A DNA stretch of 55,810 nt, from assembly GCA_028689615.1 (NCBI GenBank), contig JAQVCV010000028.1, positions 1 to 55,810 of the forward strand, given 5' to 3'. Positions 18,863 through 27,096 of the stretch are shown piece after piece (position 1 is the stretch's first letter; every line of letters begins with the position of its first letter). Under the pieces are notes generated by a model. That model did not search any database. It worked only from the letters and a program-made list of their open reading frames with translations, and had not been told where the DNA came from. The translations under genes and the position numbers were made by a program. The DNA is from Bacteroidales bacterium (GTDB lineage: Bacteria > Bacteroidota > Bacteroidia > Bacteroidales > TTA-H9).

Positions 18863-19912
18863 ATGGCTCAAACTGCTCCTTTGTATATTCTTGGCATCGA
18901 ATCGTCGTGCGACGACACCTCGGCAGCCGTTCTGTGCAACGATCGGTTGCTGTCAAATGTTATAGCCAGCCAGGCTGTGCACCAACGATTTGGAGGTGTT
19001 GTACCCGAACTGGCATCGCGGGCTCATCAACAAAACATCATTCCGGTAGTAAACCAGGCCATTACCGAAGCCGGAATAACCAAAGAGCAACTTGGAGCCA
19101 TCTGTTTTACTCGAGGCCCGGGGCTCATGGGTTCACTTCTTGTGGGGGTATCGTTCGCTAAATCGATGGCTCTTGGATTGGACATCCCTTTGCTCGAAGC
19201 CGATCATATGATCGGGCATGTGTTGGCTCATTTCATTCAACCAAACGGGGAGAAAAAAAAGGTTCCGGCCTTCCCGTTTCTGTGCCTGACTGTTTCGGGC
19301 GGACACACCCAGATTATGCTGGTTAAAGACCACTTCGACATGACTGTAATTGGCAAAACCATTGACGATGCGGCCGGCGAAGCCTTCGACAAAACCGCCA
19401 AGATCATGGGATTGGGTTATCCGGGCGGACCGGTTGTTGACAAGCTTGCTAAAGAAGGCAATCCCGGTGCTTTTCGTTTTGCCAAACCCAGAATTCAAGG
19501 GCTGGATTATAGTTTCAGCGGGTTGAAAACATCGTTCCTGTATTTTGTACGCGACCAACTGAAAAACAACCCGCATTTCATCGAAGAAAACAAAACCGAT
19601 CTGTGCGCGTCGATGCAACACACTATTATTGACACCTTGTTGGAAAAACTAGTAAAAGCCGCGCGCGAAACAGGCATCAAAGAGGTGGCTGTGGCTGGCG
19701 GCGTATCGGCAAATTCGGGTTTAAGAGCCGCTTTGCTGAAAACCGCCGACAAGTACCGCTGGAATATGTTCATCCCCGAATTTGCATTCACCACCGATAA
19801 TGCTGCCATGATAGCTATTTCAGGCTATTTCAAATATCTAAAAGGAGAATTTGCTTCCCTTGATGCCATGCCCTACGCGCGACAGTCGGCCGGGACTGAA
19901 AATCAAGCCTGA
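18863..19912 (+). CDS. tsaD: tRNA N6-adenosine threonylcarbamoyltransferase TsaD
   Basis: Universal enzyme that joins the threonylcarbamoyl group to A37 of ANN-decoding tRNAs, working with TsaB, TsaE and TsaC. Family motifs are complete: LGIESSCDDTSAAV at the N-terminus, VVPELASRAHQ, the metal site DHMIGHVLAHF (H-x3-H), LTVSGGHTQ, DDAAGEAFDK, GYPGGP and the C-terminal AVAGGVSANSGLR with FTTDNAAM. At 349 residues it has normal length. It is a single plus-strand gene facing away from the tamB group. The partner genes are not in this window. Confidence 0.97.
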   Translation: MAQTAPLYILGIESSCDDTSAAVLCNDRLLSNVIASQAVHQRFGGVVPELASRAHQQNIIPVVNQAITEAGITKEQLGAICFTRGPGLMGSLLVGVSFAKSMALGLDIPLLEADHMIGHVLAHFIQPNGEKKKVPAFPFLCLTVSGGHTQIMLVKDHFDMTVIGKTIDDAAGEAFDKTAKIMGLGYPGGPVVDKLAKEGNPGAFRFAKPRIQGLDYSFSGLKTSFLYFVRDQLKNNPHFIEENKTDLCASMQHTIIDTLLEKLVKAARETGIKEVAVAGGVSANSGLRAALLKTADKYRWNMFIPEFAFTTDNAAMIAISGYFKYLKGEFASLDAMPYARQSAGTENQA

Positions 19913-20437
19913 GACTCCATCACATTGAAGCAATCTGTGAATGCAAAACGGTGTTTATCAACTATAAGCAACATATTTTAACACATCAAGGGATCGATGC
20001 TCAACTCTACGGCCACCTCAACGGTGGTTGACACATTAAACAACATGGCTGCTGCTGCTGCCCAACAACCTTTTCTTTCGCCTTTCTGCAAACCTGCCTG
20101 CTCGCCTTGCTCCAGGCCTGTCGGCTCACCACCAACACGCCTGTGCTGCCACCCCTTGTGAGTCCCCTTCTCACAAAAAGCAGTCGGGGCATTCGCCCCG
20201 TTGCGCATCGAATCCCAAAATTTGTCGCGGCAATCCGGTTCAACCCTGGTGAATCAGCTCACGTGCAGGCCTCACAAAGCCTGGTTGATTTCTGATGTGC
20301 CGGTGAAATCTTCAAAAACATCCTGATAACCAAATCAATCTCGGTCAGGAAATGCAACCACAGCACCTTCAACTTCCGCCCGGCAATGTTTTGAACTTTA
20401 AATTTGGGCATTCTTTATACACAAACATCAACAACTC
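19913..20437. other. Intergenic region without a supported gene
   Basis: More GC-rich than most gaps here. It contains overlapping open frames on both strands, but none has a good start, signal or recognised domain. No RNA gene was recognised. Confidence 0.45.
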
Positions 20438-20468
20438 TTGATTTTTCGCATTGAATGCTTTATATTTG
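20438..20468 (+). promoter_or_regulatory. Putative promoter TTG-N20-TATATTTG
   Basis: TTG at 20438-20440 and TATATTTG at 20461-20468 are separated by 20 bases. This is the best match in the window to the Flavobacterium-type promoter (TTG-N17-23-TAnnTTTG). It lies 60 bases ahead of the Omp28-like gene. Confidence 0.65.
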
Positions 20469-20528
20469 TCATTATGGAATAAAGCCGATAACCATCCAAT
20501 TGCAAAACCCTTTCAATCACTCACTCGC

Positions 20529-21578
20529 ATGAAAAAAAGTCAACTATTCCTGGCAATTTTGCTTATGATTCAGTTTGTGGCTTTTGCCCAGACACCAAAC
20601 AACCGCAATGTGCTGATCGAGGATCTTACCAGCACCATTTGCGGACACTGCCCCTGCTTCGACACACTGCTTGAAGATGTTGTATTAACACAGCATCCGG
20701 GATCAGTGATTATCGCGATCCACAGCTCGATGTCGGCTTATGCATCACCTTATTCCGACTCACTTTCAGAACAACTGCTGTATCACTCCTCCCCGTCGGC
20801 CGTTATCAACAGACAAGGTGTTGATCTGGAACCCTTGCCCGTGGTAGATACTGTTAACGCCATCTACAACCGCAGTCCGCTCGCACCTGTCAGATTGATT
20901 GTTGGCAATAAAGAGTACTCCGAAACCTCGCGACAACTCACTTTTGACGTAACGGCTGAAGCAGTAGCCCCGCTGCCTGATGCCGATTACCGGCTGCATG
21001 TGCTCGTGGTCGAAAACAAGCTGGTGGGATACCAGCAGCATTTCCCTGAATGTCCGGGCGGCGACAACTACGAGCATAACAACGTGTTGCGGCTGATGGC
21101 CTATCCCATATCCGGGAAACACATTCACCAGGGAGTGTGGGAGACAGGCACCACGGTAACCCAATCGCTCAATCTAACCCTCGATGCTGCCTGGGTGCCC
21201 CAAAATTGCGATATAATTGTGTTCGCAGCAGAACACAACCCCTTGCTTTATCTGGCGAAAGTTCATCAGGTGATTAGGGAAAAAGCTACCGGACCAATCG
21301 GGACACCAGAGGCAAACTCCCCGATGATTGTCAGCGTCCATCCAAACCCCGCCAAAGACATCGTAAACATTCACCTTAACTTCACCAACAGACAAAAAGC
21401 TTCCATCGGCCTGTTTAACTCAACAGGACAGCAAGTAGTTAGCCTTGCAGACCGATATTTCCCAGCAGGTGTATCAAATTTTCAATTCACCTTACCCCAA
21501 CTAACCAAAGGGATGTATTTCATCAGAGTGGCATCTGGCTCTGAAACTGTTGACCGCAAAATAACCATCATTCAATAA
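20529..21578 (+). CDS. Omp28-related secreted protein with T9SS sorting tail
   Basis: Secreted protein with a signal peptide (MKKSQLFLAILLMIQFVAFAQ). A thioredoxin-fold-like Omp28 region follows, containing LIEDLTSTICGHCPCFDTL (C-x-x-C-x-C) near residue 35, as in Omp28-family proteins. The C-terminal 80 residues form a type A T9SS sorting domain (VHPNPAKDIVNIHL, IGLFNSTGQQVVSL, LTKGMYFIRVASG). It is therefore predicted to be exported across the outer membrane by T9SS and anchored or released. The ATG at 20529 places the signal peptide at the N-terminus; the longer frame begins upstream of the TATATTTG box. It shares an operon with the next gene 11 bp downstream. Confidence 0.85.
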   Translation: MKKSQLFLAILLMIQFVAFAQTPNNRNVLIEDLTSTICGHCPCFDTLLEDVVLTQHPGSVIIAIHSSMSAYASPYSDSLSEQLLYHSSPSAVINRQGVDLEPLPVVDTVNAIYNRSPLAPVRLIVGNKEYSETSRQLTFDVTAEAVAPLPDADYRLHVLVVENKLVGYQQHFPECPGGDNYEHNNVLRLMAYPISGKHIHQGVWETGTTVTQSLNLTLDAAWVPQNCDIIVFAAEHNPLLYLAKVHQVIREKATGPIGTPEANSPMIVSVHPNPAKDIVNIHLNFTNRQKASIGLFNSTGQQVVSLADRYFPAGVSNFQFTLPQLTKGMYFIRVASGSETVDRKITIIQ

Positions 21579-21589
21579 CATTTAAGTCC

Positions 21590-22327
21590 ATGAAAAAGCT
21601 CTTTACAACCTTCATTTCACTAACCTTTGCCGCGTGCTTGCTGGCACAGCCCACCCTTGAGATTTATGAAAACGCGGGTGGCGAATGGCAAAAACTGGAC
21701 AATGGTGCTGTGTTACAACGACACGGTGATGCATCAAGCGAGATAACCGAAATTCTTGCTGTTAAAAATGCCTCGGGCGTTGACAAGTCTGTCTTCTTTA
21801 AAAAACACCCGATCAACGTGATAACAGGCAGTCTGAACACTTTTTGCTGGGCTCACACTTGTCTTCTGCCAAACCAAACAGTTAGCGATCCGATGACAGT
21901 GCAGGCCGCCCAAATGATTACAGATGAGTTCTCGTTTCATTTCCAGGGGCAGGGCCATTCAGGAGTATCCACCATTCGTTACACAGCCGTGAACAGTGCC
22001 GACCATACCGATACAGTTTATTTCGATGTGGTTTATACCACTTCTCCCGCCGGGATAAACAATTTTACCATGAGCGATATTCGACTGGCACCTAATCCCG
22101 CCTCCGAAAAAGTGACGTTACTCAACCTGCCCCGCCATTACAGGGAATTCACGCTCGAACTTTTCGATGCCACCGGCAATCTGCTTGCCCGTCAGGCATT
22201 AGAAGACGGGATAGAAGCCAGCGTTGTGGGCGTGAATGTCAGCCAATATCCAGTAGGGATTTATTTCGTGAGAATCAACAACCACCAAGGCGCGGTTGTA
22301 ACCCGACGGCTGGCAATTACCCGATGA
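21590..22327 (+). CDS. Secreted protein with T9SS sorting tail, Omp28 partner
   Basis: Function unknown. A signal peptide (MKKLFTTFISLTFAACLLAQ) precedes a roughly 140-residue beta-rich domain with a pair of cysteines (NTFCWAHTCLLP) and a type A T9SS tail (RLAPNPASEKVTLLNL, ELFDATGNLLAR, YPVGIYFVRI). It follows the Omp28-like gene closely and is followed by a hairpin terminator, so the two form a two-gene operon of T9SS cargo. Confidence 0.78.
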   Translation: MKKLFTTFISLTFAACLLAQPTLEIYENAGGEWQKLDNGAVLQRHGDASSEITEILAVKNASGVDKSVFFKKHPINVITGSLNTFCWAHTCLLPNQTVSDPMTVQAAQMITDEFSFHFQGQGHSGVSTIRYTAVNSADHTDTVYFDVVYTTSPAGINNFTMSDIRLAPNPASEKVTLLNLPRHYREFTLELFDATGNLLARQALEDGIEASVVGVNVSQYPVGIYFVRINNHQGAVVTRRLAITR

Positions 22328-22379
22328 CTCCCAAACATAAGGCCAACGAAAACCTTACAACCTCTTCTCTCTGATCCGG

Positions 22380-22415
22380 AAAAGCGAACCTCTGCACTCT
22401 CGCAGGTTCGCTTTT
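22380..22415 (+). terminator. Hairpin terminator after the T9SS cargo operon
   Basis: AAAAGCGAACCT pairs with AGGTTCGCTTTT around a GC-containing loop. The T-tract is part of the 3' arm. The hairpin lies 50 bp after the stop codon at 22327. Confidence 0.7.
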
Positions 22416-22586
22416 CTGTTACAGATGGATGGTTGAGAGACCGCAAGGCCGCAAACAACTCCATTACCGACCTCATAATCAGTTTTGAATTGACTTTTCC
22501 TGCATCGTGCAAACAATTTGATCAGAATTAAATTTTTTCATACCGAATCAACCTGATTGAATGCGCAAGATCATCATTACCAGCTG

Positions 22587-22636
22587 GCATGAAATCGCCG
22601 CGTTAGTCATAAAAACAGATGACACAAGGTGGCTCG
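22587..22636 (+). repeat. 50-bp dispersed repeat, copy 1 (encodes HEIAALV-like peptide)
   Basis: This 50-base stretch aligns without gaps to 53558-53607. Both begin GCATGA, contain GCG-TAG and end GGTGGCTCG. In one frame both encode HEIAALV-K followed by WL, and the first differences between the copies are synonymous. It lies in the gap between the T9SS operon terminator and the Rhs core fragment. Confidence 0.45.
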
Positions 22637-22726
22637 TGGAATTGTTATACCTTGGATGTGGATAAACCGCCCCTATACGCTTTACCCACCATCCTCCCTT
22701 AAAGGAATGAGCGGGTTTGGGAAAGT

Positions 22727-23148
22727 GTTGCATATAGCGGTTTGCCGAAATCACCCGCAGGCGGTTGGCTTCGTCCCAGAAAAGGTCGCGCTGGTTGTTA
22801 ACTGCTTTGTTAAAAGCAGTTAATCCCGAGAGCACAGCGATTCGGGAAAATTGTCTTCCCAGCCACTGAGGTTTCCGTTCAGGTCGTATGTATAGACCTC
22901 GCGGTTCTGGTTCTCGTCGGTGAGTTGTTCAACCTGGTGTTTTCCGGCTACATAAGAGTAGCTGTGTTGATAGGTGTTGGCGGCCTCGGCAGTGCCATTC
23001 AGCTCGTGCCACTGGTTTTTGGTGTTGATGCGCCCGGTGTTGCTGTAGGTCATAGTCAGGGTGTAAACGGCGTAGAAGTCGTTGCCCAGGGGTGGCTGGG
23101 TAACGCGGTCGCCGGCAAATGTTCCGGAGGCGGAGGTAAGGCGGTTGA
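22727..23148 (-). pseudogene. Rhs core fragment, interrupted and truncated
   Basis: Copy of an internal part of the large Rhs gene, matching about 31810-32182 nearly base for base. It encodes LNRLTSASGTFAGDRVTQPP, YSYVAGKHQVEQLTDENQNR, NGNLSGWEDNF and then RDLFWDEANRLRVISANRYM. A 50-bp palindromic insertion (22798-22847) breaks the frame between DNF and RDLF and brings in a stop codon. Both ends run into unrelated sequence. It marks the downstream end of the tip array and is probably the remnant of another Rhs copy or of a recombination event. Confidence 0.8.
22798..22847. repeat. 50-bp palindromic insertion inside the Rhs core fragment
   Basis: It is present here and absent from the equivalent point of the intact gene (near 31874). 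It contains a perfect 11-bp hairpin, TTAACTGCTTT/AAAGCAGTTAA, then CCCGAGAGC-CAGCGATTCGGG. The latter closely matches 51923-51944, so it belongs to the same dispersed palindrome family. Confidence 0.75.
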
Positions 23149-23345
23149 GAAGGGAAAAGGTGTACAATCTATAAACCAAGATTAGTACTAACGCCCTTTA
23201 TCAAATATGTTCTCAACACGTTATTAACAATCTGTTGATTGTAGGATAATCAGCAGATAGTGCTTTGAATATCGTATCTCAAAAACACTTATTAACTTAT
23301 AGAGGAGTGACTTAATGGCATGTTTGATACATTAGCAGTGAATTA

Positions 23346-23939
23346 TTAAATTGAATCACTCTGAGTAATGATCTCAGGAATCAATAGATTGTCCGGATAA
23401 TAGAACATTATCAAATGGTAAACGTAATTGTTTATATATTCGTTTAACGGACTTTCTTTTTTGATATATATGTCGATCCGATTACTTCGATTAGAAATTA
23501 TTGTAAATATTCGTTTATCGTTTGCACTCTTCTCAAGTCTGATTGAACTATCATTTAGAATTTTACAGAAGAGGTGTTCAAAACTCAGAGAATCAGAAAA
23601 CAACTTTGAACCATAATCTGCTTTTCCTAAAAGCATAATTAGTTTCTCTCCATCCCTATAACCTGTCGTTTCCATGACAATTGTCTCGTTCCTTTTCCTC
23701 ATGGTTGCATTAAAAAAGCAATTTGATAAGGAGCCAAAAACACCAAAACTGACTAGTACTGAGTCCTCCTTATGAATATTTACGGACAATGTACTCAGGA
23801 AGTTAATGTTTTTTTGTTTCTTATCAGCCTTGTCTTCTAAACTTGGTGATTCAGCCTTTTTCTCAACGCATGATAAAACAAACCAAAGTGAAGTGAAAAG
23901 AAAAATAAAAATTTTGATCTTTCTTAATGCATGGTTCAT
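23346..23939 (-). CDS. Putative immunity lipoprotein for orphan tip 4
   Basis: Not a recognised family. The N-terminus is a lipoprotein signal (KIKIFIFLFTSLWFVLSC, lipobox VLSC at the Cys), followed by a lysine/glutamate-rich linker and a beta-rich domain. It starts 6 bp after the stop of the JAB-like tip and is AT-rich compared with the Rhs core. Position, size and coupling fit an immunity protein. The envelope location implies that the cognate toxin acts on the outside of the inner membrane. The role is inferred from position only. Confidence 0.6.
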   Translation of the reverse strand: MNHALRKIKIFIFLFTSLWFVLSCVEKKAESPSLEDKADKKQKNINFLSTLSVNIHKEDSVLVSFGVFGSLSNCFFNATMRKRNETIVMETTGYRDGEKLIMLLGKADYGSKLFSDSLSFEHLFCKILNDSSIRLEKSANDKRIFTIISNRSNRIDIYIKKESPLNEYINNYVYHLIMFYYPDNLLIPEIITQSDSI

Positions 23940-23945
23940 AATAGG

Positions 23946-24860
23946 CTATTTTAGAGAATTATTTAGTATTTTAAACCTGCCATTGATCTGCTTTTTAGCT
24001 ACAGGAACAGAACCATTTGGGCTTTGAGGATGAAATTTGTACAAATTAGTGCTCTCAGGGAAATAGACGTAAAAACCAGCTTTATTTTTTGTATAGGTTG
24101 TTGAAGCAGTACCGTCTGAACCAAACGAACTGATTTCTCCTCCAAGTTTTGTTCCAGGATGAGAATGGACAGTCCAAATAACAGAATTAGTGTTTATGCC
24201 AAGATGTGCATCATTGGGTGATTCATCATTATCATGAAATGTACTTAATTCCATTTCTCCCCCTCTTAATTTTGTCAATCTCCACTCAGCGTTTGAGGAA
24301 GCATTAGCCACAAACAGAAATAAACCTTCCATTTCTTCCTCCTGATTTGAACATGCCGTATTAAGTAGAGCTTTATCGAATTGAACTTTCCCGGTCTCTG
24401 CATCAGGTATCCCGTCGGGGATATTCAGTTCTGCTCCACTGCCTGAGGAAAGATTAGGTAAAACATTTCTGTCTGTAACTTTATAACCGTTATCAAGGTT
24501 GTTCTTATCAAAATCGCTTTTTTTATAAAGCATATCATATTGATCCTCGGTTGGGCTTTCCAATTTGATATTACCGTTTCCATCAATAGAGTAATTATCG
24601 GGGCTTAACCCATCCGGATCAATTAACACAATTGGATTATTCGTACAATAAGCATAAGAAGTAATACCGGAATACTTCTCCATCAACGGATCCACCCCCA
24701 ACCACAAACTCCCCCGCGGGTCGTAATACCGGGCACCATAGTAGTAGAGCCCCGTCTCTTCATCGAGCTCTCCCGAAGGGTCGGGATCTTCGCTTCGCTG
24801 CGATTTCCCGTTAAACTTGTACGGGTTCTGGAAATATCCGGTAGAGGTTTGTTCGGCCAT
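23946..24860 (-). CDS. Orphan Rhs tip 4 with JAB-like metallopeptidase domain
   Basis: Residues 1-65 copy the end of the Rhs core (MAEQTSTGYFQNPYKFNGK, GLYYYGARYYDPRGSLWL, VDPLMEKY), with the inserted peptide SQRSEDPDPSGE. The rest is unrelated to the large gene's tip. It carries AEWRLTKLRGGE and VIWTVHSHPGTKLGGEISSFGSD, a pattern like the JAB/MPN fold (H-x-H-P, then Ser and Asp) and probably the polymorphic-toxin family JAB-like toxin 1. The core is missing upstream, so this is an unattached tip cassette. A promoter-like box and an ATG at the MAEQ codon would still let it be made on its own. Confidence 0.75.
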   Translation of the reverse strand: MAEQTSTGYFQNPYKFNGKSQRSEDPDPSGELDEETGLYYYGARYYDPRGSLWLGVDPLMEKYSGITSYAYCTNNPIVLIDPDGLSPDNYSIDGNGNIKLESPTEDQYDMLYKKSDFDKNNLDNGYKVTDRNVLPNLSSGSGAELNIPDGIPDAETGKVQFDKALLNTACSNQEEEMEGLFLFVANASSNAEWRLTKLRGGEMELSTFHDNDESPNDAHLGINTNSVIWTVHSHPGTKLGGEISSFGSDGTASTTYTKNKAGFYVYFPESTNLYKFHPQSPNGSVPVAKKQINGRFKILNNSLK

Positions 24861-24960
24861 AGGTTATTCGCAATCGTGTTCATTTTCAGCGGTGCTCATG
24901 AGCCCCTTCGGGGGTTCTCCGTACGGCAAATTTACGAACATTTGGTAAGGTAAACCAACC
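24677..24960 (-). repeat. Rhs core-end repeat, copy in orphan 4 (type B)
   Basis: Nearly identical to the core end of the large Rhs gene at 31190-31380, except for two insertions. One is about 37 bp (24769-24806, adding SQRSEDPDPSGE). The other is about 50 bp between the GGCCAT of the MAEQ start and the FVNLP codons (24861-24915), and it contains a TAA stop. Similarity ends at about 24960. Confidence 0.85.
24927..24958 (-). promoter_or_regulatory. Promoter-like TTG-N21-TAAATTTG inside the core repeat (orphan 4)
   Basis: The minus strand reads TTG, 21 bases, TAAATTTG. The start codon of orphan 4 is about 67 bases downstream. The same bases encode FVNLP in the intact gene, so the match may be incidental. 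Confidence 0.4.
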
Positions 24961-25007
24961 TAATCTATAATCCCAAATTATCGTAAGCATACAGAGTGCT
25001 GTGGCAA

Positions 25008-25511
25008 TTATGGACACCAATAAAACAATTTCCCGTTTTCAATTCTGAAAGCTGCAGCTCCTATTACATCATCTGATACGCAGTTAATTTTTATGCTTTG
25101 CAGGCTAAGTAATAAAGAATCTGTATAATAATGACGCCCAATGTTATGCTTATCAAAAATCAATATCGTTAAAGAGTCTTCTATTAGTCCTCCTTTGGAT
25201 CCAAATAAATCTTCATCACACAATAATGGCCTAACAAGAATTACAGTATCCTCTTTATCAAATGGTTTAATTGAGCCATCATTAATAAATTTCATAATAA
25301 ATGTTCTGTCTTTGTATATTGAATCCCACGCAGAATACCCCTGTAAAAAATTAATAACAAGTCTTTTAAGACTATCATCTAACACCTTTATAGTGCTTAT
25401 TTTTGATCCTGAATTTGGGTATTCTATATCTTCTGTTTGATTATGGATTTCATTATTACATGAAAAGAAAATGGGAAACAATGCTAAATAGATAAAAATA
25501 ATTCGTCTCAT
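25008..25511 (-). CDS. Putative immunity lipoprotein for orphan tip 3
   Basis: A 167-residue protein with a lipoprotein signal (MRRIIFIYLALFPIFFSC, lipobox FFSC). A mixed alpha/beta domain follows with no recognised family (segments DSLTILIFDKHNIGRHYYTD, GAAAFRIENGKLFYW). It begins 2 bp after the stop of orphan tip 3 and is AT-rich. The overall design resembles the other partner genes of the array, but I see no clear sequence similarity to them. The immunity role is inferred from position. Confidence 0.6.
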   Translation of the reverse strand: MRRIIFIYLALFPIFFSCNNEIHNQTEDIEYPNSGSKISTIKVLDDSLKRLVINFLQGYSAWDSIYKDRTFIMKFINDGSIKPFDKEDTVILVRPLLCDEDLFGSKGGLIEDSLTILIFDKHNIGRHYYTDSLLLSLQSIKINCVSDDVIGAAAFRIENGKLFYWCP

Positions 25512-25513
25512 AA

Positions 25514-26431
25514 TTACATGGTATTTAAAGTTCCAAAAAAGAATCTTTTAAAATTGTTCCTGATGTTTCTTATTGGGGCTGGTTCTTTAGCACCTCTGAC
25601 CATCCATAAATTGCCTGATTTTGGAAAGTATGTATAATACAAAGAGTTCCTGATATTTGAGGATTTATTGTTTTTAATGTACGAATCACCCATAAGTTGA
25701 ACTGTTTTTCCATCTGGTAGAAGATCCCAGCCCATACTAGAAATCTCATCAGCATTATCTTTATAATCACCAGGGTGCGAATGCACAAATGCGATTACCG
25801 ATTCTCCTGAGTGCCCCATGTCTTCTGCACTGGGTGATGTTCTTGATCCCCCGGGGCCATCTCCTAATGAATGATTTGAGCCTAAAGAAAAACCATCTAT
25901 TCCGTCTTCTTCTCTAAAGCGATCCATTCGCCATTCAACATCTGTATTATCAGCAAGAAACTTAAAAGCCTCTGTCATGTTTTTTTGACTCTTTTTACCA
26001 CCGACAGCTACACTTACTCCATCAGACTTTGCTGAAAGTTGGTCAAATAGATCTCTTTTATTCATGGTTAAAGATTCTCCTGTCCTTTTCCCCTTATTAT
26101 CAATCTTATATAAAGTGTGCGTTTTGCTTTCTTTTATCCAATTGATTCTACCGCTACTACCTACCTCCCATTCATCTTCTCCAAAAGGATCTATAACATT
26201 TATTGGTCTATTACCAACATAACAATAAGGCGTTTGGAATGCATACTTCTCCATCATCGGATCCACGCTCAACCACAAGCTCCCCCGCGGGTCGTAATAC
26301 CGGGCGCCATAGTAGTAGAGCCCCGTCTCTTCATCGAGTTCTCCCGAAGCGTCGGGATCTTCGCTTCGCTGCGACTTCCCGTTGAACTTGTACGGGTTCT
26401 GGAAGTATCCGGTAGAGGTTTGTTCGGCCAT
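25514..26431 (-). CDS. Orphan Rhs tip 3 with JAB-like metallopeptidase domain
   Basis: The first 70 residues are the Rhs core end with the SQRSEDPDASGE insert (type B). The tip begins after NVIDPFGEDEW. The second half carries FLADNTDVEWRMDRFREE and IAFVHSHPGDYKDNADEISS followed by MGWD. This is the same JAB-like arrangement as orphan 4 (VEW/AEW, HSHPG, SS-x-G-x-D) at low overall identity, and LYYTYFPKSGNLWM matches FYVYFPESTNLYKF there. The two tips look like divergent members of one toxin family, and their immunity partners are unrelated in sequence. Translation probably starts at the MAEQ ATG (26431), as an in-frame stop lies upstream. Confidence 0.77.
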   Translation of the reverse strand: MAEQTSTGYFQNPYKFNGKSQRSEDPDASGELDEETGLYYYGARYYDPRGSLWLSVDPMMEKYAFQTPYCYVGNRPINVIDPFGEDEWEVGSSGRINWIKESKTHTLYKIDNKGKRTGESLTMNKRDLFDQLSAKSDGVSVAVGGKKSQKNMTEAFKFLADNTDVEWRMDRFREEDGIDGFSLGSNHSLGDGPGGSRTSPSAEDMGHSGESVIAFVHSHPGDYKDNADEISSMGWDLLPDGKTVQLMGDSYIKNNKSSNIRNSLYYTYFPKSGNLWMVRGAKEPAPIRNIRNNFKRFFFGTLNTM

Positions 26432-26580
26432 TGTTATTCGCGGTAGTGTTTATTTTCAGCGGTGCTCATGAGCCCCTTCGGGAGTTCACCAAAAGGCAAA
26501 TTTACGAACATTTGATATGGTAAACCGTCCATGTCGGTAATAAAAGTGTTGGATCCTAAATGGTCCGGGTTGTAATGGTT
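26249..26580 (-). repeat. Rhs core-end repeat, copy in orphan 3 (type B)
   Basis: Carries both type B insertions (26341-26377 and about 26433-26485). It extends further upstream than orphan 4 and still encodes DHLGSNTFITDMDGLPYQ. A TAAATTTG box is at 26497-26504 on the minus strand, but the upstream TTG seen in the other copies is changed. Confidence 0.82.
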
Positions 26581-26653
26581 TTTAAAATGGTTAACACCTT
26601 CTTAACCTAGAAAAAATTAATGACTTCTTTAATTAAAATGTTGCAGCTCTGTA

Positions 26654-26683
26654 AATAAAAAAAGCCTCGCATTTCTGCAAGGC
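26654..26683 (-). terminator. Rho-independent terminator after immunity gene 2
   Basis: On the minus strand GCCTTGCA pairs with TGCGAGGC around GAAA, followed by TTTTTTT. It lies 15 bp after the stop codon of the partner gene at 26698 and separates module 2 from module 3. Confidence 0.85.
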
Positions 26684-26697
26684 ATCTGTTTTACATT

Positions 26698-27096
26698 TTA
26701 TTCTATTTTCTCTTCGTAATATACTGGGGTTATAGGCGTCAAACGACACTTTCCCGCATTTGATTTTTCGTAGATTTCTAATGCCTCTCCAAAATAAGCA
26801 ATATGCTCAACCCAATTTGATTCCGTTAATCTGAAGGAATTACAGTTTACATATTGAAAATCGGCATCTAAGAGTAAATCACCATTCCAATCTCGGTAAA
26901 TTTTAAACCTCAATGTATCATTTTTTATAGACACCAATTCAATCCAATTTCCACCGTCACAACCGCCTTTCCATACTGCTGAAACAGGAACACCATTAGG
27001 TTTCTTAGGCGGTTCACAAGGTTGATTAAAAAACCATTTAGAAAACAATATTCCGAAGACTATCAAAGCCAATATTATTATTAACCACTTCTTCAT
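26698..27096 (-). CDS. Putative membrane-anchored immunity protein for orphan tip 2
   Basis: A 132-residue protein with one N-terminal membrane helix (MKKWLIIILALIVFGILFSKW) and a small beta-rich domain with three cysteines (NQPCEPP, WKGGCDGGNW, AGKCRLTP), facing the periplasm if the usual topology holds. Its ATG overlaps the TGA of orphan tip 2 by one base, so the pair is translationally coupled. No family was recognised. The immunity role is inferred from coupling and position. Confidence 0.62.
   Translation of the reverse strand: MKKWLIIILALIVFGILFSKWFFNQPCEPPKKPNGVPVSAVWKGGCDGGNWIELVSIKNDTLRFKIYRDWNGDLLLDADFQYVNCNSFRLTESNWVEHIAYFGEALEIYEKSNAGKCRLTPITPVYYEEKIE

Noticed and set aside
19978-20243. 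Minus-strand frames in the gap after tsaD
   Set aside because: Two overlapping frames of similar length, low-complexity Ala and Gly runs and no recognisable product.
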